Positions 7,389-17,895 of a DNA stretch of 64,000 nucleotides are shown piece by piece (positions within the stretch are counted from its first letter, which is position 1; every line of letters begins with the position of its first letter). The DNA is taken from NCBI RefSeq assembly GCF_000816845.1, contig NZ_CP006880.1:1178001-1242000 (forward strand). The letters are read 5' to 3'. The notes under the pieces were generated by a model. It was given only the letters and a program-made list of their open reading frames with translations, ran no database searches and was not told the DNA's origin. This stretch comes from Rhizobium gallicum bv. gallicum R602sp. Lineage in GTDB: Bacteria > Pseudomonadota > Alphaproteobacteria > Rhizobiales > Rhizobiaceae. A program made the position numbers and the translations under genes.

Positions 7389-9808
7389 TGAGGACAGGTC
7401 TTGCCGCTGCACTGTTCGTCATCAGCACCTCGACGCTCACCTCGGCTCAGACTGCGCCCGCGCCCTTTGACATGTCGCCTGAGCGCCCGGCCGGTCTTCA
7501 TCCCATGGTGCCGCGCCTGACGTTGCCTGCTCCAACGGTGACACCGCCTGTTACAGTTCCAGACGCACCGTCCGTCCCTGCCGCTCCGCCGAAACCTTCC
7601 CCATCCTTTCCCGCCCGGCCGCAAACCGTCCAGCCTGACAGCACTCCGGCGGAGAAGGCCGGCGGCATGCGGCGCTACGTCGTTCCCTTCGACAAATTCG
7701 GTCTTGAGGGCGAATACGACCGAAAGTCGTGGAGCGTCTACCTCACGCCAGAACAGGCAGCCGCGCCAGCAAAATTCAATTTCGCCTACCAGAATTCCAT
7801 CGTTGTTGCGCCGGAAGCCTCGCAGATCACCGTGCTCATCAACAACCGTCAGATCGGTCAAAAGCAGATCGGCTCGCCCGACACACCTACCCAAGTCAGC
7901 TTCGATGTTCCGCGTGGTCTGTTACAGCCCGGTGCAAACCTTTTGACCTTCGAGGCAAGCCAGCGCCACCGCACGGATTGCACGATCCAGTCGACTTATG
8001 AGCTGTGGTCCAATATCGATCCTGCGCAGACCCATCTGAGCTTCGAAGGGCAAGAAGCTGCAAAGCTGTCAAGCACGGATGCCATCCGTGCGGTCGGCGT
8101 CGACGGGTCCGGTCGAACGGAATTCGACCTCCTCGTTCCAGCCCTTGAGCAGCCTGGCACGACGAAGCCGCTGCTTCGCCTCGCACAGGGGCTCTCGGTG
8201 CTGAGTGGTATGCCGAACCAATCCATCTCCTTCAGCGTCGACACGCTGCCGGCAGCCGGTCCCGGCAAGCTTACCGTTCTCGTCGGCACGACTTCCGAGC
8301 TGCAGCCCTATTTTCCAGATCTGCCGCCGGCGGCTCAGTCCGCAGCGCTCGCGACATTCGTCACCGACCCGCGCACTGGCTCGCCCGTGCTTCTAATCAG
8401 TGGCCCTTCGTGGGAGGCGATCTCCTCGGCAATCGATACCATCGTCTCCCCAACCGATCGTGCGCCGGGCATCAGGCGCGATGCGTTGACCACCGAGCGC
8501 TGGAGCGCGCCAAACGCACCGTTGATACTTCAGGACACCCGGCTTACGTTTGCCGATCTGGGCGTGAAGACGACAGAGTTTTCCGGTCGGCGTTTTCGTA
8601 CGAAATTCAATGTCGCGGTTCCTTCCGACTTCTATGCGAATGCCTATGGAGAAGCGACGGTTCTGCTGGATGCGGCCTATACCGGCAGCGTACTTCCCGG
8701 CAGCCATATCGACATCTATGTCAACGGCAATATCGCCTCGACGATGCCCATTACCGGAACCGGCGGCGGCATCCTCCGTCACCTGCCGATCCGGGTGGCC
8801 ATGCGCCACTTCAAGCCGGGCCTCAACTCGCTCAGTCTTGAAGCAATCCTCACGACGAGCGATGACAACATATGTGTGCCCGGTGCGACCGCCTCGACCA
8901 CGTCGCGCTTTGCCTTGTTCGATACAACTGAGTTCCGCATGCCGGATTTCGCCCGCGTCGGGCAGCGTCCAAATCTTGCCGCCATGGCCGGTACCGCCTA
9001 CCCCTATGGACGGCTTGCCGGTCCGATGCCGCTCTTCATAGACCGCATCGATGCCGACACGCTTTCTGCCGCGGCCACGCTGCTTGGCCAGATGGCGGTT
9101 GTTTCCGGTCGCCCCATGACGATTGAGCCGACGACTTCGCCAGGCACGATCGGTGATCAGGACGCCGTATTCATCGGTTCCATCTCGCAATTGCCGGCGG
9201 CGGTCTTGTCCCAACTGAATATCTCCACGGCAAGCCAGGCCACTTGGCGCCCGGTACCGGATACGCAGGTGGTCCAGCCGGACACCAATTCCGCTTTCGA
9301 CCAATGGCGCTCCAAGGTGAGCAGCGGCGCATGGCGCGGTCAGGTCACGGCGTTCCAGGAGTGGCTGCGCAAGAACTTCGACATCTCGCTGAGTTCGCTG
9401 CAATTTGTACCGAGGGCGGAAGCCGTTTTCACGCCGTCCAACGTGGCGAGCCTGATGGTTGCCCAAGGCGCCAGCCCAACCGGCGCCGGCGCCTGGACAG
9501 TCGTGGCCGCCCCCTCGGCAAAGGATCTGCGCGAAGGTGTCGATGCTGTGACGAAGCAGCGCAACTGGCCGCAGATTTCCGGACACATCACCACCTATTC
9601 CGGCAAGACCGGTGAGATCGAAACCGTGCCGGTCTCGCGCTTCGATTTCGTGCCCTCGCAGCCTTGGTCGCTTGCGAACTTTAGGCTGATCGCCGCAAAC
9701 TGGCTCTCGACCAATATCCTCTCCTACGCCTTTCTGCTTGTCGTTCTTTCGATTCTCCTCGGCATGGCGACCTCGGGCATGCTGAGCAGATTGGGCAGGG
9801 GCAAATGA
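7388..9808 (+). CDS. bcsB: Cellulose synthase periplasmic subunit BcsB
   Basis: 806 residues from the ATG at 7388, which overlaps the bcsA stop (TGATG); longer upstream readings lie inside bcsA. A signal peptide (MRTGLAAALFVISTSTLTSA) is followed by a Pro-rich linker to about residue 85, then the all-beta BcsB region with paired carbohydrate-binding and flavodoxin-like domains, and a single C-terminal anchor helix (ILSYAFLLVVLSILLGMA). BcsB guides the nascent glucan through the periplasm and is required for BcsA activity. It is translationally coupled to bcsZ. Confidence 0.95.
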   Translation: MRTGLAAALFVISTSTLTSAQTAPAPFDMSPERPAGLHPMVPRLTLPAPTVTPPVTVPDAPSVPAAPPKPSPSFPARPQTVQPDSTPAEKAGGMRRYVVPFDKFGLEGEYDRKSWSVYLTPEQAAAPAKFNFAYQNSIVVAPEASQITVLINNRQIGQKQIGSPDTPTQVSFDVPRGLLQPGANLLTFEASQRHRTDCTIQSTYELWSNIDPAQTHLSFEGQEAAKLSSTDAIRAVGVDGSGRTEFDLLVPALEQPGTTKPLLRLAQGLSVLSGMPNQSISFSVDTLPAAGPGKLTVLVGTTSELQPYFPDLPPAAQSAALATFVTDPRTGSPVLLISGPSWEAISSAIDTIVSPTDRAPGIRRDALTTERWSAPNAPLILQDTRLTFADLGVKTTEFSGRRFRTKFNVAVPSDFYANAYGEATVLLDAAYTGSVLPGSHIDIYVNGNIASTMPITGTGGGILRHLPIRVAMRHFKPGLNSLSLEAILTTSDDNICVPGATASTTSRFALFDTTEFRMPDFARVGQRPNLAAMAGTAYPYGRLAGPMPLFIDRIDADTLSAAATLLGQMAVVSGRPMTIEPTTSPGTIGDQDAVFIGSISQLPAAVLSQLNISTASQATWRPVPDTQVVQPDTNSAFDQWRSKVSSGAWRGQVTAFQEWLRKNFDISLSSLQFVPRAEAVFTPSNVASLMVAQGASPTGAGAWTVVAAPSAKDLREGVDAVTKQRNWPQISGHITTYSGKTGEIETVPVSRFDFVPSQPWSLANFRLIAANWLSTNILSYAFLLVVLSILLGMATSGMLSRLGRGK

Positions 9809-10851
9809 AGAAGATCGTGGCAACTGTGCTGGCTGGTGCACTCGCTTTTGCGATTGCTGTCGAACCCCTTCAGGCCCAACAGGTGCTCGTCGATCCAAAG
9901 GCGTGGGCTGCCTACAAGGTGCAGTTTCTCGATCCAAGCGGCCGTGTCATCGACAACGGCAACGGCAACATCAGCCACAGCGAGGGCCAGGGCTACGGTC
10001 TGTTGCTTGCCTACCTCTCCAACAGCCCCGCCGATTTCGAGCAGATATGGTATTTCACCCGCACGGAACTCCTGCTGCGTGATGATGGACTTGCTGTATG
10101 GAAATGGGACCCTTCAGCCAAACCGCATGTGACGGACACCAACAACGCCTCGGACGGCGACATGCTGATTGCCTATGCGCTTGCGCTCGCTGGCACCTCC
10201 TGGAACAGGAGCGATTATATCGAAGCCGCCGCCAGAATGGCCCAAGCGCTCCTTTCCGAAGCAGTGGTGGAGGCCGGTGGCCGTACGCTGCTCTTGCCCG
10301 GCGTCGAAGGTTTTACACCGCCCGGCCGGATAGATGGGCCGGTGGTCAACCCCTCCTACTGGATCTTCGAGGCGATCCCGGTGATGGCGCTGCTTGCGCC
10401 TTCAGACCGGTGGCAAAAGCTTTCCGATGACGGCCTTGCACTCCTTAAATCCCTGCAATTCGGACCGCGCAAACTGCCTGCTGAATGGGTAAGCCTTGCC
10501 CGCGGGCCGGCACCAGCCGAGGGTTTTGATGCGGAATTCGCCTACAACGCTGTTCGTATCCCGCTTTATCTCGCAAGGGCAGGGATTACCGACAAGGCCC
10601 TGCTTTCCAGGCTACAACATGGAATGACCGCAAATGGTGCTCCGGCGACAATAGATCTTGCCACGGGTGGCGTGAAGACGGTGCTTGCTGACCCAGGTTA
10701 TCGGATTGTTAACGATGTTGTGGCCTGTGTGGTCAACGGCAAGAAACTGCCCCCGACTGCCCGGCAGTTTTCGCCTGCGCTCTATTATCCGTCCACGCTC
10801 CAGCTGCTCGGGCTGGCCCTCGTCGTGAAAAAACATCCGGAGTGTCTGTGA
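9805..10851 (+). CDS. bcsZ: Periplasmic endo-1,4-beta-glucanase BcsZ (GH8, CelC-type)
   Basis: 348 residues, starting in an ATGA overlap with bcsB. A signal peptide ends near residue 24 (PLQAQ). The glycoside hydrolase family 8 signature SEGQGYGLLLA begins at residue 59, with Glu60 the expected catalytic acid; NNASDGDMLIAYAL follows with the conserved Asp. In rhizobia this enzyme trims or edits cellulose and is needed for normal microfibrils and root infection. It shares the operon with bcsAB and overlaps the next gene by four bases. Confidence 0.95.
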   Translation: MKKIVATVLAGALAFAIAVEPLQAQQVLVDPKAWAAYKVQFLDPSGRVIDNGNGNISHSEGQGYGLLLAYLSNSPADFEQIWYFTRTELLLRDDGLAVWKWDPSAKPHVTDTNNASDGDMLIAYALALAGTSWNRSDYIEAAARMAQALLSEAVVEAGGRTLLLPGVEGFTPPGRIDGPVVNPSYWIFEAIPVMALLAPSDRWQKLSDDGLALLKSLQFGPRKLPAEWVSLARGPAPAEGFDAEFAYNAVRIPLYLARAGITDKALLSRLQHGMTANGAPATIDLATGGVKTVLADPGYRIVNDVVACVVNGKKLPPTARQFSPALYYPSTLQLLGLALVVKKHPECL

Positions 10852-13121
10852 AGTCGTCCCTCATCGCATTATCGGCTGCAGCGGTGGTCGCCGTCGTAAT
10901 AACCGGGGTGAAGGACCGTGCCGCGCTGGTGGAGAAATTCGGCATCGGACGCTCGAACCTGCACACCGACCGCATGGTGCAAGCGGACACGCCCAGCAGC
11001 CAGCCGATCGACGTCCAGGCGGTCGCCGACCGTCTTCAGGAGGCGGCACCGTTGCTGACGGCACAGGCGCCTCAGCCTTCGCAGACGCCTGCCCCAGAGG
11101 CTCAGCCGCAGCCTGCCGAGAAGGAACGGCCGGCCCAACAGCCGGCAGGGCCGCAACCGGCGGCACAGCCGAAGGTCGACGAAAGCGCGCTGCGGTATTT
11201 TGCAAACCGCGGCGACAAGGTTCGCCTGCAGGCCGAGATCTCCCGTCTCCAGGCGCTTTATCCGAACTGGGTGCCACCCGCCGATCCGCTGGCCGTGCCG
11301 CAAAGTGGCGATAAGCAGCTCGAAGCCATGTGGCAGCTTTATGCGGAGGGGCGTTATGCAGAGCTTCGCAAAGCCATCGCCGACCGCCGCACGGCTGATA
11401 TCGGCTGGCAGCCGCCCGCTGATCTCCTCGATCGCCTGGATGTTGCGGAAGCCCGGGCGCGGCTTGTCAATGCGTCCGACCTCAAACAGTACACTACAGT
11501 CATCGAGACGGGCGCTGCGACCCCCAGCCTTCTGACCTGCAGCGATATAGATGTCTTGTGGCGCGTCGCCGAAGCCTTCGTCCATACAGGAAGAGAAGCG
11601 CGCAGCGTAGATGCCTACAGCTACATCCTGAAGTACTGCACGAATCCGCAGGAACGCCTTGCGAGCGTCCAGAAGGCTTCGGCGTTGCTGCCCTATCAGG
11701 CCATGCAGCGGCTGCTTGCCCTCGAGCAGCCTGCCGTGAGCGGCGCGCGCGAGTTCGATGGCATCCGTGACGAGCTCGCTCGCCGCTTCGTCGCTGAAGG
11801 CAACGCCGATCCGAAGCTCGATGTCGCGGCAGACTATGTATCGCGTGTTGCGCGTCTCGCGCAAACCCAAGGGCTCGCCTCCGATGCGCTCTTGCTTGGC
11901 TGGTATCAGCTGCGACGCGAGAATGCGCCGGAGGCGGAGAAGTGGTTTCGCGCAGCCCGTGCCAAGGAGGATTCCGCATCCGCCTCGCAGGGGCTGGCGC
12001 TCGCGCTTGTCGCCCGCAAGGCGCCTCAAGAGGCCGAGGATGTCATGTACAGGTGGCGTAGCGATTCCAAGGATGCCACCGATACCTATCTTGCCGCCGC
12101 TGCCAATCTGATGGCTTTGCAGCCGCCTGCCAATATAAGCGAAGACGTACTTGGTCGCATGGCAAAAGAGGTCATTGCGCAGAAATACGTCCCGGCCGCG
12201 CAGCAATTCGGCTGGTACGCACGCTCGCTCAATCAGCCGCAAACTGCAGCGCGCTGGTTTGAAACTGCGCTTCGCTGGAAACCGGACGACGAACCTTCCG
12301 CCTATGGTCTTGCCATCACCCGTGAGCAACTGAACGATCGCACGGGGGTCGCGGAGGTCCAGCGGCTTTGGGCCGGCCGTTCGCAGCGTATCGCCGCGCT
12401 TGACGACGCATCTCTATCGGCGCCCTCCGTCGAGGCACCGCTTCAAACGCCCGCCCGGCTTCCACGAAGCCTTGCACGTGCGGTTGTGCCAGCTCAACCG
12501 GCTGACGGAGGAGGCGCAACCAAGCCTCCGGGCCTGGCTGTGCGATCCAAAGGATCGGCAATGGAGACAGTCACTGTGCAGCAAGGCACCCGCAGGCCGC
12601 GCGGCTGCTCGACCACGACGGATGCGAGCTTCCTCAGCCCCGATGCCGCGCTCAGCCGCGGCTGGTGCCTGATGGATCTCAATCGTCCGATGGAAGCTGT
12701 TGCCGCTTTCGAAAGAGCCTTGAAGGGGTCTGCGCGGCAGACGCGCGAAGACGCCGCCTATGGACAGAGTCTCGCCTATCTGCGCGTCGGGCTGTCCAAC
12801 AATGCAGCCGTTGCGGCAACGCGTGCACCTCAGAGCCGTGAGCGCGCCGCCGAACTCCAGGTTTCAATCCTCGCTGACCGGGCGCTCGCCGCTTATGGCG
12901 CCAAGCGGTATCGCGAGACGCTGATCTATCTCGATCAGCGAGCGCAGATCAAACGCGAGACGATCGATCTCATGGTGTTGCGCGGCTATTGCTATCTGAA
13001 CCTCGAAATGTATGGCGATGCGGCACGGATATTCAACGCGGCCGCCGCCACTGGCAGTAAGGATGCCAACCGAGGGCTCGCCGACCTTAAGCGGGCCACG
13101 CGCCCAGAGACGTCGGGCTGA
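10848..13121 (+). CDS. TPR-rich cellulose operon protein (BcsK-like)
   Basis: About 757 residues. The GTG at 10848 is preferred: it overlaps the bcsZ stop as GTGA and has CCGGAG five bases upstream; a GTG at 10842 is the alternative. A hydrophobic N-terminus (residues 3-20) is followed by a Pro/Gln/Ala-rich linker to about 110 and then helical TPR-like repeats to the end. It lacks the outer-membrane beta-barrel of BcsC. In class III cellulose operons a TPR protein called BcsK stands in for BcsC, and this gene fits by place and architecture. It probably scaffolds export through the periplasm. Confidence 0.75.
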   Translation: MKSSLIALSAAAVVAVVITGVKDRAALVEKFGIGRSNLHTDRMVQADTPSSQPIDVQAVADRLQEAAPLLTAQAPQPSQTPAPEAQPQPAEKERPAQQPAGPQPAAQPKVDESALRYFANRGDKVRLQAEISRLQALYPNWVPPADPLAVPQSGDKQLEAMWQLYAEGRYAELRKAIADRRTADIGWQPPADLLDRLDVAEARARLVNASDLKQYTTVIETGAATPSLLTCSDIDVLWRVAEAFVHTGREARSVDAYSYILKYCTNPQERLASVQKASALLPYQAMQRLLALEQPAVSGAREFDGIRDELARRFVAEGNADPKLDVAADYVSRVARLAQTQGLASDALLLGWYQLRRENAPEAEKWFRAARAKEDSASASQGLALALVARKAPQEAEDVMYRWRSDSKDATDTYLAAAANLMALQPPANISEDVLGRMAKEVIAQKYVPAAQQFGWYARSLNQPQTAARWFETALRWKPDDEPSAYGLAITREQLNDRTGVAEVQRLWAGRSQRIAALDDASLSAPSVEAPLQTPARLPRSLARAVVPAQPADGGGATKPPGLAVRSKGSAMETVTVQQGTRRPRGCSTTTDASFLSPDAALSRGWCLMDLNRPMEAVAAFERALKGSARQTREDAAYGQSLAYLRVGLSNNAAVAATRAPQSRERAAELQVSILADRALAAYGAKRYRETLIYLDQRAQIKRETIDLMVLRGYCYLNLEMYGDAARIFNAAAATGSKDANRGLADLKRATRPETSG

Positions 13122-13173
13122 TCCCGATTTTGCTGGCAGCGCTGCTGTCGGCGTCCCGGCAGAACCATCGTTT

Positions 13174-14268
13174 TCACGCAGCCGTTGCCAGTTCGACGCG
13201 GTTGCGGCCAGTCGTCTTGGCGCGATAAAGCGCTCTGTCTGCGGCCTCGATTGCTGCACGAATAGTAGTGCCGCTGGAATCGACAGCCGCGACGCCGATG
13301 CTGACGGTAACCTTGACTGCGGTAACATCGACGATCAAGTCTTCTGACTCGATTGCATGGCGGATCTTCTCGGCAACGATTGACGCGTCGCCCTCTTCAG
13401 TTTCTGGAAGCAGAATGATGATCTCTTCGCCCCCGTAGCGAGCCGCGACATCGGTCTTGCGCACAGTCCGGCGAATGATGTCGGCGACCCGGGAGAGCAC
13501 GGTGTCGCCCACATTGTGTCCCCAGGTATCGTTGATCTTTTTGAAGTGGTCGACGTCGAGCATAACGATCGAGAAAGGCCGCCCGCGATTGTTCGCCTCC
13601 TCGACGCAGCGGTCGGCCGCGCGCTGAAAGACGCGCCGATTTGGCAGCTTCGTCAACGGGTCGACGCTCGCTTCATTTTCCAGCACGCGCACGAGGCGCA
13701 CTCGCTGCTTTTCGCGCTCAAGCAGATCGGCAAGGAGAAGGACGCCGAGAATATTGGCAAGCATGACGGGAGCCGCAGCGCTCAGAAACAGGTCCCTGGC
13801 GATCTCCGGAGGTAAAAAGACAAGGACGATGAAGGAAGAGACGGTCGCAAGGCCGAGCAGCAGCGATCTCCCCCAGCCGATGCCGATGCGGTGACGGGGT
13901 ATGAGCGTGCTCGCGTAACCACTAAGCGCCACAAGGATGACGCTCACTGCGCCGCCCGTCGCGCCGACGCCGCCAAGAACCAACCGGTGCGCCCCCATCA
14001 TGGCTGCCGCAATGATGGTGCCAATCGGTCCTGCGTAGAGGGGGGAGAGAACCAGAAGAATGGATCGGGCGTCATAAATAAGCCCCGGCCTCATCACGAT
14101 CGGATCATTCATGGAAAAAATGCCGCCGAGACCAAACAAAAGGCCCGCCGCAACGCCCCTCATCAATCTTTGGCTGATCGTGCGAATGACCCAAGCATAG
14201 CCATAAACGACTAAGACAGCCAACGCCAGGACACGTATGTAAGCGGCGACGATTTCGCTGATTTCCAT
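13174..14268 (-). CDS. Membrane diguanylate cyclase with LytS-type 5TM sensor
   Basis: 364 residues. Residues about 8-185 hold five or six hydrophobic helices with NDPIVMRPGLIYDAR and SPLYAGPIGTIIAA, typical of the 5TMR_LYT sensor. The GGDEF domain follows with LDVDHFKKINDTWGHNVGD and ARYGGEEI. RKTD lies five residues before the signature, a plausible RxxD product-inhibition site. The last signature residue is Ile rather than Phe, a mild deviation. It faces the end of the cellulose operon with a 52-base gap, so a role in activating BcsA through its PilZ domain is plausible but unproven. Confidence 0.9.
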   Translation of the reverse strand: MEISEIVAAYIRVLALAVLVVYGYAWVIRTISQRLMRGVAAGLLFGLGGIFSMNDPIVMRPGLIYDARSILLVLSPLYAGPIGTIIAAAMMGAHRLVLGGVGATGGAVSVILVALSGYASTLIPRHRIGIGWGRSLLLGLATVSSFIVLVFLPPEIARDLFLSAAAPVMLANILGVLLLADLLEREKQRVRLVRVLENEASVDPLTKLPNRRVFQRAADRCVEEANNRGRPFSIVMLDVDHFKKINDTWGHNVGDTVLSRVADIIRRTVRKTDVAARYGGEEIIILLPETEEGDASIVAEKIRHAIESEDLIVDVTAVKVTVSIGVAAVDSSGTTIRAAIEAADRALYRAKTTGRNRVELATAA

Positions 14269-14501
14269 GCTTCTCTGTTAAATGTCCGATGACACCGGTA
14301 CGTGATTCCAAATGATCACCGATAGATGGCAGCCCTCACGCACAAGACAAGGTGCCGCCTGTCGAACGTGCCGCAGGCGCGCTTTGGACTCCGGTCGCAG
14401 CTGGCTCGGCGTGGCAGGAGTGGCTAGTCACATACCGGATGCGCTTAAGCCTTGCTGCTTCTGCCTTCGGGGCCAGACGCGATCGGCTCTGTTCGTCGGG
14501 T

Positions 14502-16247
14502 CTATCTATCCGACGGTGGGGACTCAAAGCGGGCGATCTCGGCACCGGCTTGCAGATAGGCGCCGGCTTGGGCCCTGATCCGGATCTTGCCGGCCCGCGA
14601 TGCCGTCACCAGGGTTTCCATCTTCATCGCTTCTATCACCGCGATCAGGTCACCCGCCGCCACTTCTGCGCCATCCTGGACCTTGAAGGCCTGCAGCGTA
14701 CCTGAGATCGGCGTAGTCACGCTCGCGGTGTCTTCCGCCCTGGCAGCAATTTCCAGCCCGGTGTTTTGGCCTGCAAGCCCGCCGAGACCGGCCAGCAGCG
14801 CGACCGGAATGCCGATCTCATGACGCCTGCCGTCGATTTCCACATGGGTGCGGATCAGCGGGGGATTGGCAACCGGCTCTGGTCGGGCTTCCGCTTCAAG
14901 ACGATTGTCGAAATCGGTCTCGATCCAGCGCGTATGCACCTTGAAGCCGCTTTCGCCCGTAAAGTCCTTCGTCTCGATCGCGGCGCGATGGAAGGGCAAA
15001 ACCGTCGCAATGCCGTTGATGTTGAATTCTCGGAGCGCGCGGCGGGCACGTCTTAGCGCCTCTTCACGAGTGGCGCCGGTGACGATCAGTTTCGCGATGA
15101 GTGAATCGAAGGTTCCAGGCACCGTCGAGCCGGAGACGACGCCGCTGTCAACACGGATGCCAGGCCCGGCAGGAGGGTCGAAGACGGTGATTTTACCCGG
15201 CGCTGGCAGGAAGCCTCGGCCCGGATCCTCGGCATTAATACGGAACTCGATCGAGTGGCCACGCGGGACAGGCGTCTCGGTGACGCGCAGGGGCAGGCCG
15301 TCGGCGATACGGAACTGTTCGATGACGAGGTCGACGCCGGTTGTCTCCTCGGTTACGGGATGCTCGACTTGCAGGCGGGTGTTCACTTCAAGGAAGGAGA
15401 TCGTGCCGTCGCCGCCGAGCAGGAATTCGACCGTACCCGCGCCAGAATAGCCGACGGCAGCGCAGATCTTCTTCGCAGCATCGTGGATCGATTGGCGTTG
15501 GGTGTCACTGAGGAAGGGGGCAGGGGCCTCCTCGACGAGCTTTTGATTGCGTCGCTGCAGCGAGCAATCACGCGTGCCAAGCACCAGCACATTGCCGTGT
15601 TTGTCGGCCAACACCTGCGCTTCTACATGGCGCGGACGGTCGAGGAACCGCTCGAGGAAACACTCGCCACGGCCGAAAGCGACCTTGGCCTCGCGGACTG
15701 CAGATTCATAAAGCTCTGCTACTTCCTCCATCCTCCAAGCGACCTTCAGGCCACGGCCGCCGCCGCCGTGGGCAGCCTTAATGGCAACGGGCAACCCATG
15801 CTCTTCGGCAAAGGCGATGGCTTCGGCAGCCGACTTGGCCGGGCCGTCGCTACCGGCAACCAGGGGCGCGCCGACGCTGGTCGCGATCCGCCGCGCCTCG
15901 ACTTTGTCGCCCAATGCTTCAATGACATGCGGATCGGGTCCGATCCAGGTGAGGCCAGCATCGATCACCGCACGAGCGAATTCGGTCCGTTCGGACAAAA
16001 AGCCATAGCCCGGATGCACTGCATCTGCACCGGAGCGCTTAGCTATGCTGATCAATTTGTCGATGTCGAGGTAGGTCTCGTCCGGACGGGCGCCGACAAG
16101 CCCATGGGCCTCGTCGGCCAGCTTGACGAAGAGCGCGTCCATGTCTGGATCGGCATAGACGGCGACAGATTGCAGGCTGTAATCGCGACAAGCCCGGATG
16201 ATGCGCACGGCGATCTCGCCGCGATTGGCGATCAGGACTTTCTTCAT
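14502..16247 (-). CDS. Biotin carboxylase fused to biotin carboxyl carrier domain
   Basis: 581 residues with GGAGGAG before the ATG at 16247. Residues 1-450 are a biotin carboxylase ([16 protein letters not shown], the Gly-rich [11 protein letters not shown] loop, [16 protein letters not shown]). The C-terminal 80 residues are a lipoyl/biotinyl domain with EAMKM; Lys542 is the biotinylation site. It is the last gene of the 5-oxoproline-type operon. Such genes often accompany pxpABC/kipIA-YcsF genes, where the carboxylated product is not established. No carboxyltransferase subunit is seen here, so either the KipI-KipA protein is the partner or one is encoded elsewhere. Confidence 0.9.
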   Translation of the reverse strand: MKKVLIANRGEIAVRIIRACRDYSLQSVAVYADPDMDALFVKLADEAHGLVGARPDETYLDIDKLISIAKRSGADAVHPGYGFLSERTEFARAVIDAGLTWIGPDPHVIEALGDKVEARRIATSVGAPLVAGSDGPAKSAAEAIAFAEEHGLPVAIKAAHGGGGRGLKVAWRMEEVAELYESAVREAKVAFGRGECFLERFLDRPRHVEAQVLADKHGNVLVLGTRDCSLQRRNQKLVEEAPAPFLSDTQRQSIHDAAKKICAAVGYSGAGTVEFLLGGDGTISFLEVNTRLQVEHPVTEETTGVDLVIEQFRIADGLPLRVTETPVPRGHSIEFRINAEDPGRGFLPAPGKITVFDPPAGPGIRVDSGVVSGSTVPGTFDSLIAKLIVTGATREEALRRARRALREFNINGIATVLPFHRAAIETKDFTGESGFKVHTRWIETDFDNRLEAEARPEPVANPPLIRTHVEIDGRRHEIGIPVALLAGLGGLAGQNTGLEIAARAEDTASVTTPISGTLQAFKVQDGAEVAAGDLIAVIEAMKMETLVTASRAGKIRIRAQAGAYLQAGAEIARFESPPSDR

Positions 16248-16277
16248 GGACGTCTCCTCCTCACTTGATTTTGGCCG

Positions 16278-17888
16278 TTACCGATCTCGAGCCTTGGCGG
16301 GCTGAATATCGGCGAAAGTCGTCACGGGCCGGAATCGTATTTTGGCATCGACCGGGATCTGTCCGGCGAGATCGAGATGGTATTCGGCGACCGTGCCGAT
16401 GACCGGATATCCGCCAGTCAGCGGATGGTCGGCGAGGAAGAGGACCGGCTGGCCGCTATGCGGTACCTGGATTGCGCCGGTCGCCGTACCTTCGCTCGGC
16501 AGTTCCGCCTTGTCCTTGCGCTCCAACGGGACATCGCCGGAAAGGCGGATGCCGACGCGGTTGGACTGAGGTGTCACCTGCCAGAGTTGGCCGGAGAGGG
16601 CGGCGATACCAGCCTCGGTGAACCAGTCGCTGCGGGGCCCCATGATCACGTCGAGCGTGATGGTTTCGTCCGCTGCCGGATGGTCGAAGGCTGGCGCTTC
16701 ATGAAGCGAAACGCTGGTTAGGGCCGAGCTATCACTGTTGATGGCCAGCACTGCGCCTGCCGCGACAGGGTCGGGACCGACAATCGCCAACGTATCGGTG
16801 GAAGCGCTGCCGAGTATCGGCCTAACGACAAATCCGCCGCGGACGGCGAGATAGCTGCGCATGCCTTTCGGTGCGTGGCCGAGCGTCACCACATCGCCCG
16901 GTTCAAGCGAGATTGGCTGATAGGTCTCGGCGCTAATCGTGCGGTCAGCTGCATCACGGATGCTGATCGGGCAGAGCGCGCCGCTAAGCGCCATGACGGT
17001 GCGGCCAGAAACCTCGAAGGAAAAACCGCCAAGTGTGATTTCGAGGCAGGGCATGCCGGCCGGATTGCCGACCACCCGATTGGCCGCCTTGAGTGCACCC
17101 TGGTCAAGCGCGCCGGAGGATGAGACCCCCTGGCCGGTCTTGCCGAAGCGGCCGAAGTCCTGGAAAAGTGCCGGGATGGGGGCGGCACGAACCTTGAGCT
17201 CAAGGCTATCCGACGCGACTACTGGTGGGTGGGCAACCAGGGTCTTGGTCGTCGTCTTGGTAGTTGATACTGCCTTCTTTTTGAGATCGAAGAAGTGCAC
17301 GCGGTAGCCGGGCTGAAGAAGTGCTGGCGGATCGCGCGATAGATCCCACATCTTTTGTGGCGTCGTGCCGATGATTTGCCAGCCGCCGGGGCTCGCCTGC
17401 GGATAGACACCGCTGAAGGCGCCGGCCAAAGCGACCGAGCCGGCCGGGATCCTTGTGCGCGGGCTCGGGCGGCGGGGCACCTGCAGTGCCGGATCGCCGC
17501 CGGTGAGATAGCCGAAGCCGGGCGCAAAGCCGCAAAAAGCGACGGTGAATTCGCTGTGGGTATGGCGACGGATGACGTCCTCGATAGACAAGCCCGTAAG
17601 GCCTGCGACATCTGCCAAGTCCTCGCCATCGTAGCAAACGGGGATTTCGACGAGCTTGTCGGAGGGTGCCGCGCGCATCGACAGATCGCGTGTCGCGATC
17701 TCGCCGGCCAGCTTTTCCAGCGTCAGCTTTTCCGGCCGCAAGCGGATCATCAGCGTGCGGGCCGCAGGCACCATGTCCTCGATACCTTCCAGCGGATCAG
17801 CTTTGAGCGAGGCAAACAGCGCCAGCGTCTCGTCGAGATCGGCGAGTTCGACAAGCATGGTTGTCAGGCTGACAGGCAGGAAACGCAT
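16278..17888 (-). CDS. 5-oxoprolinase subunits B and C fused (KipI-KipA)
   Basis: 536 residues from the ATG at 17888, which has GAGG nearby; a longer upstream reading overlaps the neighbour and is rejected. Residues about 1-215 match KipI/PxpB (FCGFAPGFGYL, PRRPSPRTRIPAGSVALAG). After a basic linker, residues about 240-536 match KipA/PxpC (FQDFGRFGKTGQGVSSSGALD, GPRSDWF). In E. coli and Bacillus these are separate proteins; fused forms are common in proteobacteria. With PxpA they form an ATP-dependent 5-oxoprolinase that opens pyroglutamate to glutamate. It lies seven bases after the DUF1445 gene. Confidence 0.92.
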   Translation of the reverse strand: MRFLPVSLTTMLVELADLDETLALFASLKADPLEGIEDMVPAARTLMIRLRPEKLTLEKLAGEIATRDLSMRAAPSDKLVEIPVCYDGEDLADVAGLTGLSIEDVIRRHTHSEFTVAFCGFAPGFGYLTGGDPALQVPRRPSPRTRIPAGSVALAGAFSGVYPQASPGGWQIIGTTPQKMWDLSRDPPALLQPGYRVHFFDLKKKAVSTTKTTTKTLVAHPPVVASDSLELKVRAAPIPALFQDFGRFGKTGQGVSSSGALDQGALKAANRVVGNPAGMPCLEITLGGFSFEVSGRTVMALSGALCPISIRDAADRTISAETYQPISLEPGDVVTLGHAPKGMRSYLAVRGGFVVRPILGSASTDTLAIVGPDPVAAGAVLAINSDSSALTSVSLHEAPAFDHPAADETITLDVIMGPRSDWFTEAGIAALSGQLWQVTPQSNRVGIRLSGDVPLERKDKAELPSEGTATGAIQVPHSGQPVLFLADHPLTGGYPVIGTVAEYHLDLAGQIPVDAKIRFRPVTTFADIQPAKARDR

Positions 17889-17895
17889 CGGAACC

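Noticed and set aside
8393..9937. Long minus-strand open frame (514 codons) opposite bcsB
   Set aside because: Antisense to a well-supported gene, high-GC codon shadow, with Arg/Gly-rich composition and no family pattern.
10869..12329. 486-codon minus-strand frame opposite the TPR protein gene
   Set aside because: Antisense shadow of a gene with strong operon support.
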